Numbered from the stretch's first letter, positions 36,272-46,835 are shown. The stretch: DNA of 64,000 nucleotides from Pseudoalteromonas sp. Scap06 (GCF_013394165.1 NZ_CP041331.1:682001-746000), one strand, 5' to 3'. Translations and numbers: made by a program. The notes: generated from the sequence alone by a model not told the origin.

Positions 36272-36841
36272 TTAAATCTTACCAACTAGGTCTAGTGAAG
36301 GTGCTAATGTGTCTTCACCTGGCTGCCAAGATGCAGGACATACTTCACCGTCATGAGTGGCAATGTATTGTGCGGCTTGTACTTTACGAACAAGTTCTTT
36401 AGCACTTCGACCAATACCTAAATCATGCGTTTCAACAACTTTGATTTCACCCTCTGGGTTCATTACAAATGTACCGCGAAGTGCTAAACCATCATCTTCA
36501 ATCATTACACCAAAGTTACGTGTAATGCGTCCTGTTGGGTCGCCAATCATTGGGTAAGTAATTTTACCGATAGTGTCTGACGTGTCATGCCAAGCTTTGT
36601 GCGTAAAGTGCGTATCTGTTGATACCGAGTAAACCTCTACGCCCATTTCTTGTAGCTGTGCATAATGATCTGCAAGGTCACCTAATTCAGTTGGGCATAC
36701 AAATGTGAAATCTGCTGGGTAAAAGAAAAAGATAGACCACTTACCTAATACGTCTTTTTCAGTGAGTTCTACAAAGTCACCATTGTGGTAAGCTGTTGCA
36801 TTGAAAGGTTGTAATTTTGTGTTAATCAATGAAGTGCTCAT
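36272..36841 (-). CDS. ahpC: Alkyl hydroperoxide reductase subunit C (2-Cys peroxiredoxin)
   Basis: A 189-residue peroxiredoxin with peroxidatic Cys in DFTFVCPTELGD and resolving Cys in DGEVCPASW. The ATG at 36841 is used because GAGGAA is 5 bases upstream; four codons further upstream is another ATG without one. It reduces hydrogen peroxide and organic peroxides with electrons from AhpF. Upstream of it (36842-37057) is an AT-rich promoter region. No clear OxyR site was recognised. Confidence 0.96.
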   Translation of the reverse strand: MSTSLINTKLQPFNATAYHNGDFVELTEKDVLGKWSIFFFYPADFTFVCPTELGDLADHYAQLQEMGVEVYSVSTDTHFTHKAWHDTSDTIGKITYPMIGDPTGRITRNFGVMIEDDGLALRGTFVMNPEGEIKVVETHDLGIGRSAKELVRKVQAAQYIATHDGEVCPASWQPGEDTLAPSLDLVGKI

Positions 36842-37057
36842 AGTATTCCTCATTTATGTTTAGTGTATTTAAAAAAGTTAACGCCTTGTGCGTTGGCTTG
36901 ATTAATACAATAAGGCCATTGAGAAATTAAATAAAATTGATTGTTTAGATTGAAATAATCGCTTTTTAAGATTACTCAAGCTAATAAGCCACAATAATTG
37001 AATGCAAGCTATCTTAAAATTAAAAATACTAGTTACACTGAGCACTAAAGGTAGCCA

Positions 37058-39160
37058 TCAGAAAATGAGATTTTCAAATTCATTTTCAGGTAAAGCTTTG
37101 CTAAACAAAAATCCTTGCCCTTCTTCACACTCAAGCGAAATAAGTGTATCGAGCTGTGCTTGAGTTTCAATGCCTTCACCAACAATCTTTAAATTAAGTG
37201 AGTGTGCTAAATGGGTGATTGCTTTCACAATATCTAGGCTTTGCTTATCATCAACCATATCTTTAACAAATGACTGGTCAATCTTTAATACATCAACAGG
37301 AAATAACTTTAAATACGATAAACTCGAATAGCCCGTTCCAAAGTCATCTATCGCTATGCTCAAACCAAGGTTTGAAAGCCCGTTTAATATCCTACTTGTT
37401 TCATCAAAATCACTCATTAAAGCGCTTTCTGTCACTTCTAATTCAAGATAACCACTAGGAAGCTCAGTATCCTCAAGTACTTGTGCTACGCTTTCTATAA
37501 ATTTAGGATCTGTAAATTGTTTAGCAGCAACATTAACAGCAACTTTAATTGGATGGCCTTTATCTAGCCAGCGTTTAGCCGCTCTGCAGCTTTGTTTTAA
37601 AACGCTATGACCCAACTTATTAATTAAACCAGTCTCTTCAGCTAATGGAATAAAGTGTAACGGCGATATAAAACCGTCTTCCTCATCTCTTAACCTCACT
37701 AACGCCTCAGCACCTATGATTAATTTATTTTTTAAACTAAGCTTGGGCTGAAAGTGAACTTCCAACGTGTCTTTTTCAAGTGCATTTCTCAAAAGCTTAT
37801 CTATATTTTGACGTTGATGAAACTCATGTTCTAAGTCATCTGAAAAATAACAAAATCTATCTCTACCATGCTCTTTGGCTTTATACATTGCTGCATCAGC
37901 ATGCGACATCATTAATTCGGCAGAATCAGAATCCGTTGGATTAATACTAATTCCCACGCTTATAGTTAAATTAAACTCTCTTCCATCAACACGAAAAGGT
38001 TGATGCATTGCATACAAAATATCAGATGCAACAGCATCAACATGACACGGCGATTTAATACCTGGGAGCAACAATACAAATTCATCCCCGCCAACACGGG
38101 CCAAGGTCGTATTTAAATCAACAATAGATTCAAGTCGTTTAGCAACCAGTTTTATGATTTGGTCGCCAATATGGTGTCCCTCTGTATCATTTAAATATTT
38201 AAAATGATCAATATCAATTAACATTAACGCCACTAAAAAACCATTACGCACAGATACCTGACAAGCATGCGCAACGCGATCATGTAATAAAATTCGATTG
38301 GGTAAATCGGTTAATTGGTCATGGTTTGCTAAATGGCTCATCTTAACAGCCATCGCAATCGACTCGCTCACATCATGAAAAACTATAATCGCGCCAATAA
38401 TATTCCCCTTTTCATCTCTGATGGGGGAAGCAGAATCCTCAACCCGATGAATTCTGCCATTTAAGCTCGTTAATTGGCAATTAAGCGCCATAGCTACTCT
38501 TCGCTGCTCTTTTAAAGCAATAGAAATTGGATTAAGGCTTTTGTGCTTTGTGGTTGCATCCCGTAGTTGCATAACCTCTGAAATATGATTACCAACTGCT
38601 TCATGCATTACCCAACCGGTCATCATTTCTGCAATCGGGTTCATAAACGTTATTTTTTCGTCTTTGTCTGTTGCTATAACTGCGTCGCCAATCGAGTTGA
38701 GCGTTACGCGCAATCTTTCTGATTCAATAGCAAGTAAACGCTGTGAATGTTTTAGTTGTTGCTCTTGTGTTTTTAGTTTTAGATGATTGCCAACGCGCAA
38801 GCGGCATACCTTAAGATCAACGGGCTTTTGTATATAGTCAATCCCACCCAACTCTAAAGACAAATGCTCAAACTTACTCTCATTATGGGAGGTAATAAAT
38901 ATTACTGTTACACCACTAGTTTTGGGATCGTTTTTTAAGCGTTTACACACTTCTAACCCGCTAATATCAGGTAATTCAATATCTAATAAAATAATTTCTG
39001 GTAAGAACTGCTGTGCTTTTTCAATGGCGCCAAAACCAGTATCGCTACATATAACTTCTGCAATATCTGATAAAGCTCCCTCTAAAATCATTAAACTAGT
39101 GGGTTCATCATCAACAATAAGTACTCGTTGCGCAAAGCTTTGATCTACAGTGGTTAACAC
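37058..39160 (-). CDS. Response regulator with PAS, GGDEF and EAL domains
   Basis: About 700 residues from GTG 39160, chosen because GGGAAG lies 5 bases upstream; the frame runs 11 codons further. Domains: receiver (about 10-130, VLIVDDEP and ILLDIELPDISG with the phospho-Asp), PAS (about 145-275), GGDEF (about 280-440, ARVGGDEFVLLLPG intact) and EAL (about 455-700, EALVRLRDE and DDFGTGYSSLSYL intact). Both c-di-GMP domains look catalytically competent, with no RxxD I-site. Its cognate kinase may be the neighbouring hybrid kinase at 39416. Confidence 0.92.
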   Translation of the reverse strand: MLTTVDQSFAQRVLIVDDEPTSLMILEGALSDIAEVICSDTGFGAIEKAQQFLPEIILLDIELPDISGLEVCKRLKNDPKTSGVTVIFITSHNESKFEHLSLELGGIDYIQKPVDLKVCRLRVGNHLKLKTQEQQLKHSQRLLAIESERLRVTLNSIGDAVIATDKDEKITFMNPIAEMMTGWVMHEAVGNHISEVMQLRDATTKHKSLNPISIALKEQRRVAMALNCQLTSLNGRIHRVEDSASPIRDEKGNIIGAIIVFHDVSESIAMAVKMSHLANHDQLTDLPNRILLHDRVAHACQVSVRNGFLVALMLIDIDHFKYLNDTEGHHIGDQIIKLVAKRLESIVDLNTTLARVGGDEFVLLLPGIKSPCHVDAVASDILYAMHQPFRVDGREFNLTISVGISINPTDSDSAELMMSHADAAMYKAKEHGRDRFCYFSDDLEHEFHQRQNIDKLLRNALEKDTLEVHFQPKLSLKNKLIIGAEALVRLRDEEDGFISPLHFIPLAEETGLINKLGHSVLKQSCRAAKRWLDKGHPIKVAVNVAAKQFTDPKFIESVAQVLEDTELPSGYLELEVTESALMSDFDETSRILNGLSNLGLSIAIDDFGTGYSSLSYLKLFPVDVLKIDQSFVKDMVDDKQSLDIVKAITHLAHSLNLKIVGEGIETQAQLDTLISLECEEGQGFLFSKALPENEFENLIF

Positions 39161-39415
39161 AATCACTTCCCATAAAAAATTAAACAAATGCACATAAAGC
39201 CTAGCTTAGTTAACCCAAACCTCCACCAATTACCTAAAATATATACTTAAGTATTATATTATTAGCGTCAATCAAAAAGGGTTTGTAGAGTTCTAAATTT
39301 GAGATAAATAAATACAAAACAAAACTCTTTATTAAAAGTAAAACTTGATCAATTACCTATAGCTCTCTAAGTTTAGGGTAGCTAAATAATGGCTGGTCTT
39401 TAATTGGAGTAGTGG

Positions 39416-42400
39416 ATGCCAATAAATCTTAAGAAAAGGATAATTCGTCAGGTAAGTAATTACACCCTTTTATTCCCAATTTCTTTATCCGCCATAATGA
39501 CCTTAATTGTTGTAGCCATTATTATTAATGAAGCAAGTTTATCGCGCTCAGTACTTAGCTTTGTAGAGCATGAAATCATAGACAAAAACCAATCTATTAA
39601 TTCACAAACGCAAGAGGTTATTGAAAACTACCGTCGAGATATTCGTTTTTTACACGCAACCCCTCCAATCAAAGGTTTAGCTAGGGCATCAAATAACAAA
39701 GGAGTAGACCCACTAGAAAACACCACCTATGCTCAATGGAAAACTAGGCTTGAAATTATATTTGCAGCGTTTTTAAAAAATAACCCCGATTACGAGCAGC
39801 TAAGAATCATCAGTACCAACAAAAAAGGACAAGAACTGGTAAGGGTTGATCGCGTTCAGGGTGCAGTAGAGGTTATAGATTTAAATAGGCTCCAAAATAA
39901 AGGAGCGCAAGAGTACTTTACGGCCAGTAGTAACCTCTCTGATGGCGAAATATATATGTCTGAAATTTCGTTGAATAGAGAGTACGGTAAAATAGAGTTT
40001 CCTTATCGCCCGATGTTGAGGCTGTCTATGCCAATTTTTGATGAAAATCAAAATAGATTTGGCTTTATCATAATTAACGTGAATGCTAACAACTTATTAA
40101 CCCTTTTAAAAAACAGTATTAATACACCATTTCAACTCGCTTTAACTGACAGTAACGGCTATTTTTTATCACACCCAAATAAAGATTTCACCTTTGGTAA
40201 AGACCTAAATAGTGATATTAGCATCAATAATAATTACACTTTTAACCCCGTTGCTAATAGCTCATTGTCGCTTATAAAACCAAAAAGCAATGCGCAAACA
40301 AGTTATTACACCGCAAGAAAAAAAATCACTTTAGCGCTGGGTGAAAAACAAAACTTTTTATCTAGCCACGTTTTAGCGCCTGTTGAGTATATAAAAAATA
40401 TTGAAATGGAACGTAGAACAAAGCTCTACGCCTTTTTACTTATTTTGGTTATTGTATTAACTATCATTCTCGCATTTTTCAATCGTAGTCTTCGCAAAAG
40501 CCAAGAGCTTGCAAATGCGCGCGCACAATCTGAGGCGATTATAACCGGATCATCTGATGCGGTAATTGGCATTACCAATAACGGTATTGTCTCTAGTTGG
40601 AATAACGCCGCAACTCTGATGTTTAAACTTGGAGAATTAGAAGCTATTGGAAAATCAATTAATGATTTAAAAATAATAGATCAGCTAAATTTTAACGAGA
40701 TAATTGAAAAGTTCACTGGTGGTACTCGTCAATTTAAGCAAGACGCTAGTATCAGTAACGGCTCTACTAAACGCTACTTTTCACTCTCTTTATCAGCCAT
40801 TATCGATCAATTTGGAATGTTTATTGGTATAGCAATAATAGCCAGAGATGTAACCAAAGAGCGCACCATTGAGAATGAAATAATAAAAGTAAATCATGAG
40901 CTTGAAAATAAAGTAGCTATTCGCACTAAAGAGCTCAAACAAGCCAGTGAAGTAAAAAGCGCGTTTATTTCTAATATAAGCCATGAAATGCGTACTCCAC
41001 TTAATGGCATAGTGGGTACTTTAAACTTAATAAAAAAAGAGCCATTAAGTGAAACACAAAAAAACTATTTAGAAATGACCGAAGTAAGTGTGAGTGCTTT
41101 ATCTGTATTAATAAATGATATTTTGGATTTATCTAAAATAGAAGCCGGTAAACTTGAGTTGAACTTTAAAGAGTTTAATTTAATAAAATTAATCGAAAGC
41201 GTTTGTGGCAGTATGGCTGTTAAAGCTCAGGAGAAAGGCCTCGAATTTGTTTTAGATGTTGTGAATTTAAAATGTAAAACGATTACAACTGACCCCCATC
41301 GTTTTTCACAAATCCTGACTAACTTAGTAAATAATGCGATTAAATTTACTGAAACTGGGTTTATAAAGGTCACCGCTTATTGCGAGCAAACAAGCAATGA
41401 TACTGTGACCGTTCACGTAAAAGTTACCGATAGCGGTGTGGGCATTGCACAAGAAAACCAGAACAAATTATTTACCGCCTTTTCCCAAGAAGACAAAAGC
41501 GTGGCATCTAAATTTGGTGGAACAGGGCTGGGGCTTTCTATATGCAGACAGCTTTGTAGCCTTCTAGGCGGAGAAATTAGCTTTGAGTCAGAAAAGTCTC
41601 TAGGTAGTAGTTTTCACATAAAACTAACACTGAGCAACGCTGATACAACTCATTATAGTTTTGCCCCACGATTAAAAAACAAAAGCTTCGCTATTGTGAC
41701 TAAAAATAACGAGTTAGCCGACAGCATAAATAATTTAATAGCTGCTTTTTCTGGAAATAGTTTTTCAGCTGAACAATTACAACAATCTCTTGTTTCAGAT
41801 GATATAAAAAACGTGTCTTTACCTGACTTTATACTTATTGAACAAGACGACACATTGTTAAAACGTTTAGATGAAATGTGGCCAACTATTGCTAATAATC
41901 ATGTAATTAAAGTTATTTTATTAGCAAATCGCGGTTATCCTCAAATTAAAACAAGACACGTGCAAGCCAGCTTACTTTCTAAACCAATACTTATTTCAGA
42001 GTTTTTAAAAACAGTCGCCGATGAACGCAGCCTTGAAGATAAAATAAGTGCTGGTAGCAGTAATATTAATATTAACAAACGCCGTGAATCAGACTCAGTT
42101 AAAACTGATAATTCTGACTTTAAAGGGGCACATGTTCTTATCGTTGATGATAACGAAATAAATATAGAAGTAGCCGCGGGTATATTGTCATGTTTATCTT
42201 TAGAGATAGATACCGCGTCAAATGGCCAACAAGCAGTAGAAAAACTTGTTAACTCGGTGGCCAATAATCATCAATACCACTGTGTATTTATGGACTGCCA
42301 AATGCCTATATTGAATGGTTATGATGCAGCAAAACAAATAAGAGCTGGTGAAGCAGCGCCTCAAAATATTGATATTCCCATAGTCGCTATGACTGCTAAT

Positions 42401-42946
42401 GCAATGATGGGTGAAAGACAAAAATGCCTAGATGCAGGAATGAATGATTACATCACTAAACCAATCTCTGCAGAGGTATTAGTTGCAACGGCTACAAAGT
42501 GGTTGTCTTCAACTTTTATAAAAGAAGCTCCATTGGAAAATAATCAGCTTAACGAAATTAATAAACCAGTTTCTGATACTTTGGATAGTCAAAGTTTACC
42601 TGATTGGGATAAAGATAACGCGCTATCTCGGTTATTAAATAATGAAGAGCTTCTTATAAAAGTATGTGAATTATACCTTCAGAGTACACCAATTAAGCTA
42701 GAAGAACTTGAGGATGCAATAAATAACAATAATTTATCGCAAATATCAAAATTAAGTCATGGCTTGAAAGGCTCATCGGGTGATGTAGGTGCGGCTAACT
42801 TGCATAAATTATTTGATGAATTAGAAGTAATGGCCAGTGAAAATGCCATGGGCAGTATGAAGAATAAATTAGAGCTCATTCAAACTAGCTACAAAAAACT
42901 CGAATCAACCATTAACAGCTACTTAGAGATACAACCCAGTAGTTAG
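39416..42946 (+). CDS. Membrane hybrid histidine kinase with REC and HPt (BarA/TorS-like architecture)
   Basis: A 1176-residue sensor. TM1 is about residues 16-38, a Cache-like periplasmic domain about 40-335, TM2 about 340-360, PAS about 375-490, HisKA with SNISHEMRTPLNG (His about 523), HATPase with GGTGLGLSICRQL, a degenerate receiver-like stretch (about 755-870) without the phospho-Asp, a true receiver (about 903-1030, CVFMDCQMPILNG) and a C-terminal HPt with SHGLKGSSGDVGA. GGAG is 7 bases before the ATG. It diverges from the REC-GGDEF-EAL gene across 255 bases and could send phosphate to it. That pairing is an inference. Confidence 0.92.
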   Translation: MPINLKKRIIRQVSNYTLLFPISLSAIMTLIVVAIIINEASLSRSVLSFVEHEIIDKNQSINSQTQEVIENYRRDIRFLHATPPIKGLARASNNKGVDPLENTTYAQWKTRLEIIFAAFLKNNPDYEQLRIISTNKKGQELVRVDRVQGAVEVIDLNRLQNKGAQEYFTASSNLSDGEIYMSEISLNREYGKIEFPYRPMLRLSMPIFDENQNRFGFIIINVNANNLLTLLKNSINTPFQLALTDSNGYFLSHPNKDFTFGKDLNSDISINNNYTFNPVANSSLSLIKPKSNAQTSYYTARKKITLALGEKQNFLSSHVLAPVEYIKNIEMERRTKLYAFLLILVIVLTIILAFFNRSLRKSQELANARAQSEAIITGSSDAVIGITNNGIVSSWNNAATLMFKLGELEAIGKSINDLKIIDQLNFNEIIEKFTGGTRQFKQDASISNGSTKRYFSLSLSAIIDQFGMFIGIAIIARDVTKERTIENEIIKVNHELENKVAIRTKELKQASEVKSAFISNISHEMRTPLNGIVGTLNLIKKEPLSETQKNYLEMTEVSVSALSVLINDILDLSKIEAGKLELNFKEFNLIKLIESVCGSMAVKAQEKGLEFVLDVVNLKCKTITTDPHRFSQILTNLVNNAIKFTETGFIKVTAYCEQTSNDTVTVHVKVTDSGVGIAQENQNKLFTAFSQEDKSVASKFGGTGLGLSICRQLCSLLGGEISFESEKSLGSSFHIKLTLSNADTTHYSFAPRLKNKSFAIVTKNNELADSINNLIAAFSGNSFSAEQLQQSLVSDDIKNVSLPDFILIEQDDTLLKRLDEMWPTIANNHVIKVILLANRGYPQIKTRHVQASLLSKPILISEFLKTVADERSLEDKISAGSSNININKRRESDSVKTDNSDFKGAHVLIVDDNEINIEVAAGILSCLSLEIDTASNGQQAVEKLVNSVANNHQYHCVFMDCQMPILNGYDAAKQIRAGEAAPQNIDIPIVAMTANAMMGERQKCLDAGMNDYITKPISAEVLVATATKWLSSTFIKEAPLENNQLNEINKPVSDTLDSQSLPDWDKDNALSRLLNNEELLIKVCELYLQSTPIKLEELEDAINNNNLSQISKLSHGLKGSSGDVGAANLHKLFDELEVMASENAMGSMKNKLELIQTSYKKLESTINSYLEIQPSS

Positions 42947-43000
42947 CATTTTGTGGGTAATAATGAATAAACCACTGAAAATATGTATTGCTAATTAAAG

Positions 43001-43031
43001 TTAAAAGCGCCTAAAGGCGCTTTTAATTTTT
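43001..43031. terminator. Terminator between convergent kinase genes
   Basis: TTAAAAGCGCC and GGCGCTTTTAA around TAAA, followed by TTTTT on the plus strand and A/T-rich on the other side. Confidence 0.85.
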
Positions 43032-43088
43032 GAGTGTATTGCTAACCAATACCACCAAAAAATATAAAAGCACATAGGATATTTATTC

Positions 43089-45344
43089 TTACTCGCTATA
43101 CTGGTCAATTATAACTTTTAAACTATTGAATTCTATAGGCTTGTTTATAGTGTTAGTTATACCCGCTGCCACGTACTCAGGCTCGTCTTTTTCAGTGATG
43201 TTTGCAGTAACGGCAATAATGGGCACATCGTGGTAATTGGCTAGTTCCCTAATATATTTAGTTGCCAAAAGCCCGCCCATTACCGGCATTTGAATATCTA
43301 TCATAATTAAATCAAATTGTTGTTTAGTACATAGCTCAAGCGCTATTTCACCATTATCTGCCATGGTTATATGTTTAATACCCATTGCTTTTAAAAAGCT
43401 TTCTAGCACGATTTGATTTACCGGATTATCTTCGGCAATTAATACTTGTATATCTTTATTTTTAATATTTACATCGGGTAATTGTGCTTGCTGTTTTTCA
43501 GCCACATTTGATGATGGAGTACTAAGCGTTAACTGAAAATAAAATCTCGAACCCTTATCCAATTCACTTTCTACTTGTAAATTACTGCCCATTAAGTTTA
43601 ATATTTTACTAGAGATAGTTAATCCAAGCCCTGTACCACCAAAACGACGTGTTGTTGAAGTGTCAGCTTGGGTAAAAGCATCAAATAACGTTTTTATACT
43701 ATGTTGTGAAATACCTATACCACTATCGATAACGCTAAATAGTAACATCACTTCACTGCAATTTTTCTCTTTTAGAGCAACAGATAATGTTACTGTTCCA
43801 CACTCTGTAAACTTAAATGCATTCCCCAATAAGTTCATTAGCACTTGTTTTAAACGGGTTTCGTCGCCTTGTACCAAATCAACAGAATCTACTTTTTCTT
43901 TTACTATTTTAAACTCTATATTTTTATGGTCGGCTTGCGATTTAAAAATTTGTTCCAGCTCATACAATAAAGCACTTAATTTAAACTCTCTATTTTCTAG
44001 TAGCATTTTATCGGCATCAAGCTTACTTAAATCAAGAATGTCATTAAGAATAACCAATAAACTGTTACCTGAAGAGCTAATAACCTCAATCATGCGTTTT
44101 TGTTTAGCATCAAGCTCTGTATTACTCACTAGCTGTACCATGCCTAAAATACCGTTCATGGGAGTGCGTATTTCATGGCTCATATTAGCTAAAAACTCAG
44201 ATTTGATTCGGGATGTTTCTTCGGCCGCTTTTTTTGCTTCAACTAGGCGCTCGTTTAGCACTCTAAATTTATTTGCTGCTTGGGCTAAAAACCCTATTTC
44301 GTCTTCACGGTTAATATCAGCTATGTTTGCTGAGAAATCACCATTTAGAAATGATCTAAAACTAACTGTGAGCCTGTTAATCGCTTTAATAATATGAAAG
44401 TGAAAAAATAAAGCGAAAAGAATAAATAAGGTAACAGACAAAAATAACGACACTTGAATAACAGTTTGCGCAGCATCAATGCTCTCTTGACTGGTTTTCG
44501 AAATATCACTAAGCAACAACAATGCATCTTCTTGCAATTTTTTGGCAAGTGCTGAAAACTCAACCGAATCACCGGCAATAACAATATTACTTAAGGTTAA
44601 ATAGTTTCTATTAGCTAGAATGGCCTCAGCAAATAAAGACTCGAATTTAGTTGTTAAACTATTTAGTTGCTCGACCTTGTTGTGGCCAATCATTTTGTTT
44701 GTAGCGCCACTGTTGGTTAATTGTTTAATTAATTGTAGCCGCTGTTTTACTTGACTACGTTTGGCGTAATCGCGTTGAGTTAAAAACAGGACTGAATTGC
44801 GATACAGATGATGCCAATGATCCTTTAGCTGAAACAATAATAAGTCCTTGCCCAGCCTGGCCGTTTCTCCATCCCTGCTTGCTAAGGTAGTTAATGCTAA
44901 TTCGTAGGTATTTGGTAACTGTTGCTCAATAATTTTAGACTTTTCATCATATCGTTTTTTAAGACTATCGATACTTTTGCCATAATTTAAAACCAATGAT
45001 TGCATGGCGTTTAATGAGTTTTTAATCTTGTGTTGCTGAATTCGCTGTTGTGCTTCAATTAACCGCGCTTGAATACTTTGCTGAGTGCTTTTTATTTTAT
45101 CAAAAATAACCTCGCTACCCGACACACCATAAACCGAAATATCTCGTTGAATCTGTAAAATATCTTTGTTAATTTCGAATACAACAACTGACAGCCCATT
45201 AATATTCAATACATTTTTACTGGCTTGCTCTATTTTGTCGGTTCGCTCATTAATAACAACGTAAACTATTATTTGTATTAAAATAAAAATAGCCAACGAA
45301 GATAATACTTTAATAGATAAAGAACCAATTAACTGTTTCAGCAT
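43089..45344 (-). CDS. Hybrid histidine kinase with helical periplasmic sensor (TorS-like)
   Basis: 751 residues. TM1 is about 12-32, a long helical periplasmic region about 33-295 rich in coiled-coil heptads (like TorS), TM2 about 296-318, HAMP about 320-372, HisKA with FLANMSHEIRTPMNG, HATPase with GGTGLGLTISSKIL and a C-terminal receiver with LIMIDIQMPVMGG. It is 9 bases downstream of a Tat-secreted solute-binding protein with no transporter permease nearby. By analogy with TorT-TorS, the binding protein probably presents the ligand to this kinase. There is no HPt domain. Confidence 0.9.
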   Translation of the reverse strand: MLKQLIGSLSIKVLSSLAIFILIQIIVYVVINERTDKIEQASKNVLNINGLSVVVFEINKDILQIQRDISVYGVSGSEVIFDKIKSTQQSIQARLIEAQQRIQQHKIKNSLNAMQSLVLNYGKSIDSLKKRYDEKSKIIEQQLPNTYELALTTLASRDGETARLGKDLLLFQLKDHWHHLYRNSVLFLTQRDYAKRSQVKQRLQLIKQLTNSGATNKMIGHNKVEQLNSLTTKFESLFAEAILANRNYLTLSNIVIAGDSVEFSALAKKLQEDALLLLSDISKTSQESIDAAQTVIQVSLFLSVTLFILFALFFHFHIIKAINRLTVSFRSFLNGDFSANIADINREDEIGFLAQAANKFRVLNERLVEAKKAAEETSRIKSEFLANMSHEIRTPMNGILGMVQLVSNTELDAKQKRMIEVISSSGNSLLVILNDILDLSKLDADKMLLENREFKLSALLYELEQIFKSQADHKNIEFKIVKEKVDSVDLVQGDETRLKQVLMNLLGNAFKFTECGTVTLSVALKEKNCSEVMLLFSVIDSGIGISQHSIKTLFDAFTQADTSTTRRFGGTGLGLTISSKILNLMGSNLQVESELDKGSRFYFQLTLSTPSSNVAEKQQAQLPDVNIKNKDIQVLIAEDNPVNQIVLESFLKAMGIKHITMADNGEIALELCTKQQFDLIMIDIQMPVMGGLLATKYIRELANYHDVPIIAVTANITEKDEPEYVAAGITNTINKPIEFNSLKVIIDQYSE

Positions 45345-45353
45345 TCAATTCCC

Positions 45354-46622
45354 TTATGCGTTTAGTAGTTCAAACCATTTATCTAAACTGTAATCGTAGT
45401 TATCCATCACTGTATTCCACACCGCAATATTAGAAAAGCGCTTTTCATAGCTGCCGCCATCGCGAATTTGCCCTGGCATAATTATATTTTTGCCATCGGT
45501 ACCCGCTAGTGGTTGAGTCGCTTCTTTGCCATCGTACCAATAATCCCATTCGGGGGTGGTAATTATTTCTTTACTACGTTCTGGATTAGAAATGTAATAA
45601 CCTTGCTTGGAAATAAATGCACCAGGCCAGCCCGATAACCACCAGTTCATGTATTCATAAGCGGCGTCTTTTACATGCCCTACCGTATTAGCAGAGAGAC
45701 ACATCACTCCATGCCATGCTCGATACCCTTCTTTAGGAGATGCATTAACAACGGGTAAACCTTGGGCTCTACATGCAGTCACCCCCGGAGAAAATATACT
45801 TTGTATGTGCACACGCTTTTTAAGCATAAACTCAACCGATTGTGGCACCGACGTCCAAAACCCAGAAAAATGCCCTGCTTGCTTTTTATTAATTAAAATT
45901 GCAAACAGTTTGTCTATTTCTGCAACACTCATATTGGCAATATTATTAAATGTCATCAGCCCTTGAGCCTGGGCTGCCAATGCGGCATCGAAAATACCTA
46001 TGGTGGGGGCATTCACCAAACCTACATGACCTTTGTTACTCTCTTCAAGCAACCAGCCCCATGACTCAGTCTCGTAAGCCACACCCTTAGGTATAAAATT
46101 AGTGTTATAGCCAAATGAATCCACATTGTGAACATAAGGCATAAAACTTATTTTATCAGTTGCTTGGCTTCCAAGTGAGCCATCTTGTTGAACATATAAA
46201 ATTTTGTTGGGCGCATCACCTGCGCCCAATTTTGCTGTGGGAACTAACTTACCGGTTTTGGTTAGTGGGTTTATTTCCTGCCAATATTTTAGTCTTTCTA
46301 CTTCAATTGGTTGAATAGCATTGGCTTGCCACAATATATTAATTGAGTCAGACCATTGTTCATATAAATCAAATGAAGAGGGATCAGCTGCTGCTTTTTG
46401 TAAAACGGCCGCACTCCCCATAGGGGTAAATTCAATATTAATACCGAGCTCTTGCATGGCGCGGACTCTAAGCTCTTCTTGTAAAGTTACATGCGTTCCC
46501 ATGACTCTAAGCGTAACCGGTTTTTTTGCAAACACATACGGCGCTTTAAATGCGACAGCAGAGGTCGCAGCACCGACCGCTAGCGTACTTAAAAATTTAC
46601 GTCGAGTGACATTGTTAGCCAT
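45354..46622 (-). CDS. Tat-exported periplasmic solute-binding protein (PotD/spermidine-putrescine class)
   Basis: A 422-residue extracellular solute-binding protein. It starts at MANNVTRRKFLSTLAVGAA, a twin-arginine signal ending near the VFAKK region; the longer frame of 19 extra residues would bury it. The fold resembles polyamine-binding ABC proteins, with YVHNVDSFGYNTNFIP and a C-terminal GYYISNPERSKE stretch. No ABC permease or ATPase is adjacent. It is the first gene of an operon with the hybrid kinase, so a sensory role is likelier than transport. The Tat route suggests folding or a cofactor before export. Confidence 0.88.
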   Translation of the reverse strand: MANNVTRRKFLSTLAVGAATSAVAFKAPYVFAKKPVTLRVMGTHVTLQEELRVRAMQELGINIEFTPMGSAAVLQKAAADPSSFDLYEQWSDSINILWQANAIQPIEVERLKYWQEINPLTKTGKLVPTAKLGAGDAPNKILYVQQDGSLGSQATDKISFMPYVHNVDSFGYNTNFIPKGVAYETESWGWLLEESNKGHVGLVNAPTIGIFDAALAAQAQGLMTFNNIANMSVAEIDKLFAILINKKQAGHFSGFWTSVPQSVEFMLKKRVHIQSIFSPGVTACRAQGLPVVNASPKEGYRAWHGVMCLSANTVGHVKDAAYEYMNWWLSGWPGAFISKQGYYISNPERSKEIITTPEWDYWYDGKEATQPLAGTDGKNIIMPGQIRDGGSYEKRFSNIAVWNTVMDNYDYSLDKWFELLNA

Positions 46623-46835
46623 ACTAATCATCCATTTAGTGATTCCCACAATCAGTATAGGTAATAATCGAATAATCACTAACTTAGCGCTTCCAAAAAC
46701 ACTATTTTAATTAAAATGAGTGATCGTCATAAATAACATGGTCGTTTAATCATTGTATAAATTTTATAAGATAACTCTATCTATCCTTGTTACACTAGCA
46801 GTGTTGAAATACCTACTCGATTAAGGCGCTTACCC

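Noticed and set aside
36842..37057. OxyR site upstream of ahpC
   Set aside because: GATT/AATC repeats are present, but the spaced ATAG/CTAT pattern of OxyR sites is not convincingly matched.
43660..44397. 245-codon plus-strand open frame
   Set aside because: It is antisense to the hybrid kinase, with Ser/Leu-rich shadow composition.
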